The notes: generated by a model from the sequence alone, not told the origin. A stretch of 13,399 bases of DNA from Bacillota bacterium (GCA_023440105.1 JAEXSY010000077.1:1-13399); one strand, 5' to 3'; counted from the first letter of the stretch, positions 1-6,274 are shown. Made by a program: numbers and translations.

Positions 1-203
1 CTGCTATATATGTGGTGAAGCAGGATTACAGCAAAGCTAGCAGTATTGTAGAAGGTGTGGAAAGACTCTCTGATAGTGGCATAAATATTCTTGGCTGTAT
101 CTTTAATGGAGCAGAAGGTGGTTTGGCTAGCTATGGAGGTTATAATAGATATGGAAGCTATGGAAAGTACAGTAATAAGTATTACTATGGAGAAAAAGAA
201 TGA
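1..203 (+). CDS. C-terminal end of a CpsD/EpsB-type bacterial tyrosine kinase (partial)
   Basis: Only the last 66 or so codons are present; the reading frame is already open at base 3 and ends at TGA 201-203. The segment reads as the end of a bacterial tyrosine (BY) kinase: a VVKQDYSK strand, a helix, then an ILGCIFNG strand typical of the last part of the P-loop fold. A tail follows with eight tyrosines in about 20 residues, spaced by Gly, Ser, Asn and Lys and ending YYYGEKE. In this family the tail is the autophosphorylation cluster and its phosphorylation state controls capsule or exopolysaccharide polymerisation at the membrane. The matching phosphatase follows 29 bases downstream, supporting the call. 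The ATP-binding motifs lie outside the window, so activity cannot be judged. Confidence 0.85.
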   Translation, partial: AIYVVKQDYSKASSIVEGVERLSDSGINILGCIFNGAEGGLASYGGYNRYGSYGKYSNKYYYGEKE

Positions 204-232
204 ATACTGATTAAGTAATTCAGAGGTGGCTT

Positions 233-958
233 ATGATAGATATACATTTACATGCTCTGCCAGGAGTAGATGATGGTGCATCAGATATAGAGGAAGCCCT
301 GATCATGGCAGAGATGGCCTCGGAGGGAGGGGCTGAGGGTATTATGCTTACTCCCCATGCTAATATAATATCCATTTTTGAGAATTATTATGATGATAAG
401 CTTAGGGTTACTTTTAATAGCTTTAAGGAATCCATTAAAGAAAAAAATATAGCCTTGGATATATATGAAGGAATGGAAATCTACGGTACGGAAGAAGTAC
501 CTCGTCTTTTAAAAGAAGGACGACTCATATCCTTAAATAATTCTAGGTATATTTTAATTGAGTTTCCTTTTGAAGGAAATTGGGGAGAGGTAAATTCTAT
601 ATTGAATGGGATAAAGGATGAAGGCTATGTCCCTATCATTGCACATCCTGAGAGATATGCCTGTGTACAAAGAGATATAGGACTTGTAGAGTACTGGCTT
701 AATCAGGGCTATCATATCCAGGTTAATAAAGGGAGTATCTTAGGAAGTCTTGGTAGAGGTAGCAGAATTACTGCTACTGAGCTCCTTAATGAAGGTTTTG
801 TGGACTTTATAGCCAGCGATGGACATGGTCCTTATAGAAGGACTCCGTACTTAGATGGAGTTCGAAGCATCATTGAAGAAGAGTTTTCAATAGAAGAGGC
901 TATAAGGATTTTTGATACTAATCCTTTGAAGGTAATAAGGAATGAGGATATAAGGTAA
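233..958 (+). CDS. CpsB/CapC-family tyrosine-protein phosphatase (PHP domain)
   Basis: A 241-residue protein, the usual size for the manganese-dependent PHP phosphatases that dephosphorylate BY-kinase Tyr tails (CpsB of streptococci, YwqE of Bacillus). Visible metal-site motifs: MIDIHLHALPGVDDG at the N-terminus (H5, H7, D14), TPH (H42), GMEIYG (E82), IIAHPERY (H138) and ASDGHG (D196, H198). All expected ligands are present, so it should be active. The ATG at 233 follows AGAGGTGG with good spacing. It lies 29 bases after the kinase stop and is almost certainly in the same operon; together they form the phosphorylation cycle controlling surface polysaccharide synthesis. The operon ends here, at the hairpin 972-1004. 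Confidence 0.93.
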   Translation: MIDIHLHALPGVDDGASDIEEALIMAEMASEGGAEGIMLTPHANIISIFENYYDDKLRVTFNSFKESIKEKNIALDIYEGMEIYGTEEVPRLLKEGRLISLNNSRYILIEFPFEGNWGEVNSILNGIKDEGYVPIIAHPERYACVQRDIGLVEYWLNQGYHIQVNKGSILGSLGRGSRITATELLNEGFVDFIASDGHGPYRRTPYLDGVRSIIEEEFSIEEAIRIFDTNPLKVIRNEDIR

Positions 959-971
959 ATAGTATAGAAAG

Positions 972-1004
972 GCTCCAGAACGAATTTTTAGATCGTTCTG
1001 GAGC
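972..1004. terminator. Bidirectional terminator hairpin between convergent genes
   Basis: A perfect 11-bp inverted repeat (GCTCCAGAACG, 972-982, with CGTTCTGGAGC, 994-1004) and an 11-base loop. It sits between the phosphatase stop (958) and the radical SAM stop (1011), which converge. The plus side is followed by TTGTATTTATATT and the minus side by TTTCTATACT, both moderately T-rich, so it probably terminates both operons. Confidence 0.8.
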
Positions 1005-1010
1005 TTGTAT

Positions 1011-2117
1011 TTATATTGATTCTTCTTTTAATTTACTTATAAAGGTATCGCTAAAGCGACACATATACTCTGGCGTCCCATCAAAGCTACCTGTTTCCCA
1101 AAGGCTGCAAGCGGCACATACTTTGCAGAATTCCTTTTTCGGACAGCTAGTGCATTTAGATGAGAGAGTTATTTTATTAAAATCCTCTACAAGCTTTCTC
1201 CAGGCTGTTTCAATATCTATGCCTTTTAAATCATAGGAGGGAGATTCTAAAAATACACAAGGGGATATCCTTCCTTTCCAGTTAATCCAGCATGAGCTTT
1301 TTGCTGCCCTGCATGAGTGAGTTATATTTTCTGGTTGAATATTATGAGTTAAATAGTATTGATATTTTTCTATTAACTTTTTTTTTAAAGGTTCAAATTC
1401 CCTTCCCTTTCTGTACCTCTCGTACTCTATATCAAGGATTGCTGCTTCCTCAGGAGAAAGACGACTGCTATTATCAAAGCTTATAGAAGGTCTTCTTGAA
1501 CATGGATACATATAAGTGTTTATTTCAATAGGAATATTAAATCTCTTTGCTATTTCAATAATTCTACCCTGTTGGTCTTTATTCTTTTTAACAGTACTTC
1601 CATTGAGTTTTATAGGCACACTTTTTTGCTGAAGCAGGGATAAGGCCTTTATTACTTTATTAAATGCTCCAGGGCTATGGCAAAGACTTGTGTACATTTC
1701 TTCATCTGCACCGTATAGGGTTATATTTATCCTTCTAGGAGAATTTTTAGAGAAGAACTCTGCCATTTCTTCATCAATTAAGGTACCATTGGTATTAACA
1801 GTTATTATAAAACCCATTTTTTGAAGGGATAGATACAGCTCCTTAAAGTTTGGATATAATAAGGGCTCTCCCCCCGTTAATAATATAAAAAGCGTACCCA
1901 TTCTTTTTAGTTCTTCAGCTATCTTAAGCCATTCCTCCAGTGTTAGGCAGGAGCCTTGCTCGTTCATTTCCTCCCTAGTCAGATGGATATAGCACATATC
2001 GCAGGACATATTACATAATGGAGTCAGCTCTAAGGTAGTATTTATAGGAATGTTATTTAAGGTGGCCTTTATACATAGCAGTTCTTCCATATCATTTAGT
2101 ACTTTTGGCTTTTCCAT
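1011..2117 (-). CDS. Radical SAM/SPASM enzyme, putative peptide maturase
   Basis: A 368-residue radical SAM protein. The [4Fe-4S]-SAM motif CxxxCxxC is in LTPLCNMSCDMCY (C35, C39, C42), and LLTGGEPLL (82-85) is the SAM-contacting GGEP motif. The C-terminal third is a Cys-rich SPASM-type domain with cysteines near 269, 276, 287, 322, 325, 331, 334, 337 and 353, including C-x12-G-x4-C and C-x2-C-x5-C patterns, expected to hold auxiliary Fe-S clusters. SPASM enzymes commonly modify ribosomal peptides. The start is taken at 2117 rather than 2147 because GGAGGT (2124-2129) lies six bases upstream of it and its ATG overlaps the preceding stop (TAATG), so translation is probably coupled to the kinase-like gene. 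No separate RRE/PqqD-like domain is obvious. The substrate is inferred from position only: the small protein encoded at 3112-3486. Confidence 0.9.
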   Translation of the reverse strand: MEKPKVLNDMEELLCIKATLNNIPINTTLELTPLCNMSCDMCYIHLTREEMNEQGSCLTLEEWLKIAEELKRMGTLFILLTGGEPLLYPNFKELYLSLQKMGFIITVNTNGTLIDEEMAEFFSKNSPRRINITLYGADEEMYTSLCHSPGAFNKVIKALSLLQQKSVPIKLNGSTVKKNKDQQGRIIEIAKRFNIPIEINTYMYPCSRRPSISFDNSSRLSPEEAAILDIEYERYRKGREFEPLKKKLIEKYQYYLTHNIQPENITHSCRAAKSSCWINWKGRISPCVFLESPSYDLKGIDIETAWRKLVEDFNKITLSSKCTSCPKKEFCKVCAACSLWETGSFDGTPEYMCRFSDTFISKLKEESI

Positions 2118-2962
2118 TATAATACCTCCAATTCTTTTTTTAAGCACTGCACGGCATTTATATCAGGAGTGCAGTGAAACTCATAAATAGGGATATCTAA
2201 AGTAAGGTTTTCTATAAGGTCTAATGCTTTATTCACAAATTTACTATCCCAATAATTTATTGTAGTTTGAGAAATAAGGCTTTTTATCCCGACACTTTGA
2301 GTAAGTTTTATTAATTTATTTTTCTTAGACTGCTTCAAAAATACAATGGATCTAATCTTTTTTGATAAATTCATGCAGTAGTCAGAGGAGCCACATATAG
2401 GCCAGCCATTAGCATACCAGAAGCTATCATACTTTCTGATTAAGGCTCTATCTCCATTTACTATTTCACAACTCAAGTTCTTTTTCCATAAATCAGCTTG
2501 AGTGGATTTTCCTACATTACTTGGACCACTAAATAAAATAGCCTCATCTTTATAATTAATATTGGCACAATGTAAAATAAAATTATCTTTGTAAATGAGC
2601 TTATTTTCAAGGCTCAATAAGGAAATAAAAATAGTATCTATATTAAGCATATTTAATATTTTTTTATGGACGAAGACATCAATAAATCCATTACCATTAT
2701 CTATGGTAATTCCATATGGAGAGGAATCTCCTTTTATAAATAATGCTCTATTCTCTAAGTTATCTTTCTTTAGAACTAATAAATCCTCATTATGAAATAA
2801 AGGTGTTCCATATACAGGAGGATATTCCTCGATTATATGAAATGAATAGGTTATATAGGATGAATTTACATAATCGCAGTTAAACTGCTTCAAATGCATA
2901 GGAATATAGCTTCTATCAATTCCTTGTATTTTGAAGTATAAATTACTAATGTTAAAATACAT
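2117..2962 (-). CDS. HPr kinase-like P-loop protein (peptide kinase candidate)
   Basis: A 281-residue protein with a Walker A motif GPSNVGKST at 146-154, preceded by an FILHCANI strand. Then come NGDRALI (169-175), where HprK-type kinases carry their acidic active-site segment, GWPICGSSDYCMN (186-198) leading into a RSIVFLKQ strand, and a C-terminal FHCTPDINAVQCL. This is the layout of the HprK C-terminal-like proteins found in RiPP gene clusters, where some members (lasso-peptide clusters) phosphorylate the precursor. The N-terminal 120 residues are not recognised. The start ATG follows GAAAGGGT. The gene lies 149 bases after the substrate gene and overlaps the radical SAM gene by one base, so the three appear to be one operon. 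Kinase activity and target are inference; NGDR in place of a more acidic motif leaves catalysis uncertain. Confidence 0.75.
   Translation of the reverse strand: MYFNISNLYFKIQGIDRSYIPMHLKQFNCDYVNSSYITYSFHIIEEYPPVYGTPLFHNEDLLVLKKDNLENRALFIKGDSSPYGITIDNGNGFIDVFVHKKILNMLNIDTIFISLLSLENKLIYKDNFILHCANINYKDEAILFSGPSNVGKSTQADLWKKNLSCEIVNGDRALIRKYDSFWYANGWPICGSSDYCMNLSKKIRSIVFLKQSKKNKLIKLTQSVGIKSLISQTTINYWDSKFVNKALDLIENLTLDIPIYEFHCTPDINAVQCLKKELEVL
2124..2129 (-). promoter_or_regulatory. Ribosome binding site fixing the radical SAM start
   Basis: On the minus strand GGAGGT is followed by six bases and ATG at 2117. The upstream ATG at 2147 has no comparable site and would add ten residues overlapping the kinase-like gene. 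The site lies inside the last codons of that gene. Confidence 0.75.
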
Positions 2963-3020
2963 ATAATACCCTTTCTAAGTTGTAAAATACAGTCATTGAT
3001 TTTTTTATTATCTATTTTAT

Positions 3021-3053
3021 AAGTATAGCCCGCTTAAAAAGCGAGCTATACTT
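3021..3053 (-). other. Intercistronic hairpin between candidate substrate and kinase-like genes
   Basis: AAGTATAGC (3021-3029) pairs with GCTATACTT (3045-3053). After one mismatch, CGCTT (3031-3035) pairs with AAGCG (3039-3043), leaving an AAA loop: 14 pairs in all. Downstream on the minus strand the sequence is A-rich rather than a T-tract. It therefore looks less like a full terminator than like a partial terminator or a 3' stability hairpin, which would let the first gene be expressed above the two enzyme genes. Confidence 0.65.
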
Positions 3054-3111
3054 ATAGTTATTAAATACATATAAAGATTTAATAATAAGAGCTTGAAGCA
3101 ATAAGGAATTC

Positions 3112-3486
3112 TTATGATGCATTAGGATTAGTTTCCCATTTAGCATCAGATACTTTAGAAAAATGAATATCATATGTACCGTTTCCATCTCTCCAATAGT
3201 ATACTGGATAGTCAGCCACACCCTTTTTGTTTGGGTTCCACATAGCATTTGCTGTTGGACCATCATCAGGAACACCCTGAACACCCATATGCCATTCGCC
3301 ACAACCGAAAACATCATTAGGAGTCAACTTCTTATCAGTTCCATTATCATATTTACCGTTACCGTTATTATCAAGATAACCATAGCCTTTAGGCACGTTA
3401 CACTCGATTTTCCAACATGCTGCTATATACTCGTTAGGTGTAAATTCACTAAAATTAATCGCAGGTGTGCTATATTTTTTCTTCAT
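3112..3486 (-). CDS. Candidate modified-peptide precursor, leader-like N-terminus
   Basis: A 124-residue protein with no signal peptide. The first 24 residues (MKKKYSTPAI, then FSEFTPNEYIAAC) have the K-rich, Pro-Ile, acidic-aromatic character of leaders in RiPP precursors that lie beside radical SAM or HprK-like genes. The remainder is Gly, Asn, Asp and aromatic-rich with cysteines at 24, 29 and 62 and tryptophans at 25, 65, 83, 98 and 117. GNG[KT]YD occurs twice (42-47 and 101-106); the first, D39 to D51, resembles an Asp/Asn-Gly calcium-binding loop. A strong AGAGGTGA site sits seven bases before the ATG, with its own promoter upstream. It is first in the operon with the kinase-like and radical SAM genes, which makes it their likely substrate. 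The core is long for a RiPP, so it may instead be a small modified protein. I do not recognise a named family. Confidence 0.7.
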   Translation of the reverse strand: MKKKYSTPAINFSEFTPNEYIAACWKIECNVPKGYGYLDNNGNGKYDNGTDKKLTPNDVFGCGEWHMGVQGVPDDGPTANAMWNPNKKGVADYPVYYWRDGNGTYDIHFSKVSDAKWETNPNAS

Positions 3487-3519
3487 AATCTCACCTCTTT
3501 AAAAAAAGATATATATAGT

Positions 3520-3548
3520 ATTATATATCTAAAATTGTAGAAAAACAA
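3520..3548 (-). promoter_or_regulatory. Sigma-A type promoter of the radical SAM cassette
   Basis: On the minus strand TTGTTT (3543-3548), a 17-base spacer, and a perfect TATAAT (3520-3525). Transcription should start near 3513, giving a leader of about 26 bases before the ATG at 3486. A 9-bp AT-only inverted repeat (AGATATATA at 3507-3515 with TATATATCT at 3522-3530) overlaps the -10 and could be a repressor site, or simply chance in AT-rich DNA. Confidence 0.6.
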
Positions 3549-3754
3549 TTAATATTGAGAAAAAATATTATATTAAGAACAAAATACATTATATTTATTT
3601 AAAAAAGTTTAATGTAAATAGTATTTATTTTAAAGTGTATTGATGGGTAAGTTATACAACTTCTTAATGGTTATATTTTGGGACGTAATGATAAAATGCT
3701 AAGAAGGTATTTAAATTATAAGTAATAGTTAGGTAAGAAAGAATATGTATTAAA
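3549..3754. other. AT-rich intergenic stretch, nothing recognised
   Basis: Between the cassette promoter and the PepSY-gene terminator. I find no open frame with a ribosome binding site, no RNA gene and no mobile-element end. It may hold upstream control sequence for the cassette promoter. Confidence 0.5.
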
Positions 3755-3797
3755 AAAACCTTCTAGAGTAAAATTTGTCATTACCCTAGAAGGTTTT
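3752..3797 (-). terminator. Rho-independent terminator of the PepSY gene
   Basis: AAAACCTTCTAG (3755-3766) pairs with CTAGAAGGTTTT (3786-3797). After one mismatch, GTAA/TTAC extends the stem. On the minus strand the stem runs into a T-tract (A run 3752-3758 on the plus strand). It lies about 50 bases after the PepSY stop. Confidence 0.88.
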
Positions 3798-3827
3798 GTG
3801 GACGAGCGTTATTTAACAATTAGGGTA

Positions 3828-3851
3828 TTAGTCATCTAACTCCTTATCTCA
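3828..3851 (-). pseudogene. Detached end of the fourth PepSY repeat behind a TGA
   Basis: Reading on in frame from GEIIE, the codons are TGA, then D-K-E-L-D-D and TAA (3828-3830). The preceding repeats end GEVTKWDIKTHDD, GNILKWEKEKDDD and GKILKWEIDTIDDD. TGA thus replaces the Trp codon TGG, and the acidic residues after it match the family end. The loss is only seven residues, so the main protein probably still folds. Confidence 0.65.
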
Positions 3852-4964
3852 CTCAATAATCTCACCACTATAAGCATCAACTTCAGCATCTATTTCATAG
3901 CTGCCATTTACCAGCTCTAATTCATATACAAGCCTTCCATGATCTTTGTCCAGTTCAATATCAGTTACTTTATAGCCACTGCCTGCTTTATTTAGGGCTA
4001 TTTGTTTAACCTCGTCTACGGAGAGCTTTTTAGAGCCTTGTTCTGGTGCCTGTGGTTTATCATCGTAATGGTCGTTTCTATCTTCATCATCGTCTATAGT
4101 GTCTATTTCCCATTTTAATATTTTTCCTGTATAAGCATCGATTTCGGCGTCAATTTCCTTGGAGCCATTTTCTAGTTCTATGTCATAGTCAAGCTTATTA
4201 TCATCTCTATCTAACTCTATATCGGTAATAGTATAGCCATTTCCAGCCTTAGCTAATGCAATTTCTTTAGCTTTACTTTCTCCTATAACAGTCTTTTTGG
4301 AGGTATTATTATCTGAAGCTTCAACAGTAGCTTTTTTAGTGTCGTCGTCCTTTTCTTTTTCCCACTTAAGTATATTTCCAGTATAGGCATCTATTTCAGC
4401 ATCAATCTCATAGGTTCCGTTTTTTAGCTCTATGTCATAGTTTAGTTCATTGTCGTCTCTATCCAGTTCTAAAGAAGTAACAGTATAGCCATTTCCAGCC
4501 TTAGCTAGAGCAATTTCCTTAGCCTTTGATTCAGTGATTATTTCCTTTTGAGAAGAGATAGCTTCAGAGGATGTACTATTATTGACATTAAGAGGAACCT
4601 TATGGTCATCATGAGTTTTTATGTCCCATTTAGTTACCTCACCAGTGGAGGCGTTAATTTCAGCGTCAATTTCATAGGTGTCATTTCTTAGCTCTAATTC
4701 ATATTCACTTTTTAATAAATCTTTATCTAGTTCAATTTCCTTTACAGTGTAGCCTTCGCCCGCCTTTTCTAGGGCGATATTTTTTGCTTCCTCAGCGGTT
4801 ATTTCTGTTGCAGCTTCATTAGAGGTGCTGCTTGAAATATTCACATCTTTATTATTAGTAAAGCTATTGTTAGCAGAAGCTAAGAAGTAAGCGCTTCCTC
4901 CTATACAAAGGGTAGCTGCTATAGTGGCGGTGATTATTAGTTTATGAGTTTTATTTTTTATCAT
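3849..4964 (-). CDS. Secreted or anchored protein with four PepSY repeats
   Basis: 371 residues. Residues 8-30 form a hydrophobic signal or anchor segment after a basic start (MIKNKTHK), so the protein acts outside the membrane. Four PepSY repeats follow at about 55-114, 143-202, 227-286 and 313-371, each with the pattern KxIALxKAGxGYxVxxIELD, YEIDAEIDAYTG and, in the first three, a closing KW[DE]. Linkers are Ser/Thr/Asn or Asp-rich. Repeats 2 and 3 share a 25-base identical stretch exactly 84 codons apart (4231-4255 and 4483-4507), suggesting recent duplication. The stop TGA (3849-3851) sits where the closing Trp is expected; behind it the frame reads DKELDD then TAA at 3828, so the natural end seems lost by a TGG-to-TGA change. 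AAAGGAGTG precedes the ATG. PepSY domains are linked to peptidase inhibition or envelope sensing; the exact role here is unknown. Confidence 0.88.
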   Translation of the reverse strand: MIKNKTHKLIITATIAATLCIGGSAYFLASANNSFTNNKDVNISSSTSNEAATEITAEEAKNIALEKAGEGYTVKEIELDKDLLKSEYELELRNDTYEIDAEINASTGEVTKWDIKTHDDHKVPLNVNNSTSSEAISSQKEIITESKAKEIALAKAGNGYTVTSLELDRDDNELNYDIELKNGTYEIDAEIDAYTGNILKWEKEKDDDTKKATVEASDNNTSKKTVIGESKAKEIALAKAGNGYTITDIELDRDDNKLDYDIELENGSKEIDAEIDAYTGKILKWEIDTIDDDEDRNDHYDDKPQAPEQGSKKLSVDEVKQIALNKAGSGYKVTDIELDKDHGRLVYELELVNGSYEIDAEVDAYSGEIIE

Positions 4965-5174
4965 TTAATCATCACTCCTTTTATCTTTTTTTACCCGGTT
5001 CACTATATTAACTCATGAGATGAGATATTTATCGCAGGTTTTTGTAAAAAAAATAATTTTTTTAGGATTTTTTTGTGGAGATACTTTTTCTAAGGATTTA
5101 ATTTGATTTTTACTTTGTTTTTATGTAACTATAATTATCAAGTTTTAAAATAAGAGCTTTGAAAGCATAATAAA
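4965..5174. other. Upstream region of the PepSY gene
   Basis: Holds the AAAGGAGTG ribosome binding site and long A and T runs. No clear sigma-A promoter is seen on the minus strand. The minus-strand 9-mer TGCGATAAA at 5028-5036 also occurs upstream of the sigma gene (6887-6895), so this may be a promoter read by that sigma factor. A TATAAT on the plus strand (5130-5135) lacks a convincing -35. Confidence 0.35.
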
Positions 5175-5267
5175 AAGCTGCCCTAGGTTTTGAAGTGAAC
5201 ACTAATTGATAGATAGAAGAGCATACTTATATATCAATTGGATCATTTCATATTTATAGGGCAGCTT
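5175..5267. repeat. 93-base imperfect hairpin: terminator or MITE-like remnant
   Basis: The outer arms AAGCTGCCCTA (5175-5185) and TAGGGCAGCTT (5257-5267) are a perfect 11-bp inverted repeat. Inside, 5191-5198 pairs with 5243-5250 (one G-U), and 5202-5211 pairs with 5232-5241, leaving a 20-base loop. On the minus strand the hairpin is followed by TTTTTA, so it could terminate the anti-sigma operon, whose stop is 80 bases away. The inner arms (TGAAGTGA...AATTGATA against TGAAATGA...AATTGATA) recall insertion-sequence ends, making a miniature element or IS remnant an alternative. No target-site duplication is evident. Confidence 0.6.
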
Positions 5268-5346
5268 ATTTAGCTATAAAAGCATTATATTTATTTATAT
5301 TCCAAGAATAGCATGGGAGCTTTATACAAAGTCTGGTATATGATTT

Positions 5347-6261
5347 TTAGTCATCGTCCTCGTCTTCATCATCGTCACTGTGGTCATCATTATCATCATC
5401 GTCATCGTCCTCATCATCGCTGTGATGATCCTTATCATCCTCGTCATCCTCATCCTCATCGTCTTCGTCATGCTCATCGAGGTCTTTATCATCATCCTCT
5501 TGCTCTTCATCGTCATCATCTTCTCTTTCATCTTCTAACTCATCATACTTTTCTTCTAGAAGAATAAGCTCCTTTAAGGAAAGCCCTGATAGATAGTCGA
5601 AGGAAAGGGAAGGGTTATCCTCCATAATCTCATAGATAAGCTCCAGTTTTCCTGCAGACATTCCATGATCTTTAGCTGCTGACTTCTTCTCTTCATTGTC
5701 AGTGATGATTTTTTCCTTCAATTCTGAGCTGATGCTGTGGGAGGCTAGGTATTCTTTAATTATCAGGTCTACCTCTTCCATTATAGCCTTAGCTTTTTTT
5801 GAGGATTTATTATCTACGGAAACTAGTATAGCGTTATCCTCAGAGGATAGATAGCCTTTTTCTATCATGGCATTCAGAATTGCAATGAGAGTAGTCTTCA
5901 TATCTTTATCCTGAATATCAGCAGCCTCTAGGATTTCCTCTCCATCATCATTTAGAGCCTCCAGTGTGATTACAGAGCTCAATCGATTCATGGTTAGCTG
6001 GAAGCTAGGGTTAATATCTAAAGCCACGTGTCCGTAGGGAAGGGTAAATACATATAAGTATGAAATTATAGCAAAGACAAGACAGGCACAAAAGGCAAAA
6101 ACTGGTGATAGTCTTCTGCTACTAATTCTACTTGGCAGCTCCTGTCTGGTTATATAGTCATGGGCCTCCATTTTTCGCACGGGTTCCTCTAAAAGCTTTT
6201 CCACATCCAGATAGGGAGCCTGATTTATTGCTCTTTTTAATTTATCTTCAATTGAATTCAT
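5347..6261 (-). CDS. RsgI-like membrane anti-sigma factor with acidic tail
   Basis: 304 residues. A cytoplasmic N-terminus (1-51, with KMEAHDYITRQE) should bind the sigma factor. One membrane segment (about 52-73) is followed by an RsgI-type extracellular core: HVALDINPSFQLTMNR at 78-93, ITLEALNDDGEEIL, an ISVD-like strand (ILVSVD) and MSAGKLELIYEI near 201-212. In RsgI proteins the Asn-Pro bond of this D-x-NPS motif (here N84-P85) is a reported self-cleavage site. Residues 240-304 are almost entirely Asp and Glu with a few His, Lys, Ser and Asn, a low-complexity tail outside the cell. The gene begins 13 bases after the sigma stop, and its AGGGAGGT site overlaps that stop, so the two are one operon. 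The sensing signal is unknown; the tail could bind cations or basic peptides. Confidence 0.87.
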   Translation of the reverse strand: MNSIEDKLKRAINQAPYLDVEKLLEEPVRKMEAHDYITRQELPSRISSRRLSPVFAFCACLVFAIISYLYVFTLPYGHVALDINPSFQLTMNRLSSVITLEALNDDGEEILEAADIQDKDMKTTLIAILNAMIEKGYLSSEDNAILVSVDNKSSKKAKAIMEEVDLIIKEYLASHSISSELKEKIITDNEEKKSAAKDHGMSAGKLELIYEIMEDNPSLSFDYLSGLSLKELILLEEKYDELEDEREDDDDEEQEDDDKDLDEHDEDDEDEDDEDDKDHHSDDEDDDDDDNDDHSDDDEDEDDD

Positions 6262-6274
6262 GGTCTGTACCTCC

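Noticed and set aside
3012..3317. Minus-strand 101-codon frame overlapping the candidate substrate gene
   Set aside because: Out of frame inside the better-supported 3112-3486 gene, with no ribosome binding site and no recognisable protein features.
3500..3530. Hairpin plus T-tract before the substrate gene as an attenuator
   Set aside because: The inverted repeat overlaps the -10 and transcription should start inside it, so the RNA would lack one arm; the stem is also only A-T pairs.
3163..3540. Plus-strand 125-codon frame opposite the candidate substrate gene
   Set aside because: Antisense to a gene that has a strong ribosome binding site and promoter; its frame runs through that promoter and has no start signal.
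3849..3851. UGA read as Trp or selenocysteine in this organism
   Set aside because: The kinase fragment at the window start ends naturally at TGA, Clostridia use the standard stop code, and a PepSY repeat has no reason for selenocysteine; simple mutation is more economical.
5313..5567. Plus-strand open frame encoding a His/Arg-rich peptide
   Set aside because: It is the antisense shadow of the GAT/GAC/GAA-rich acidic tail of the anti-sigma gene; His codons arise from reverse-complemented Asp codons, and no ribosome binding site precedes it.
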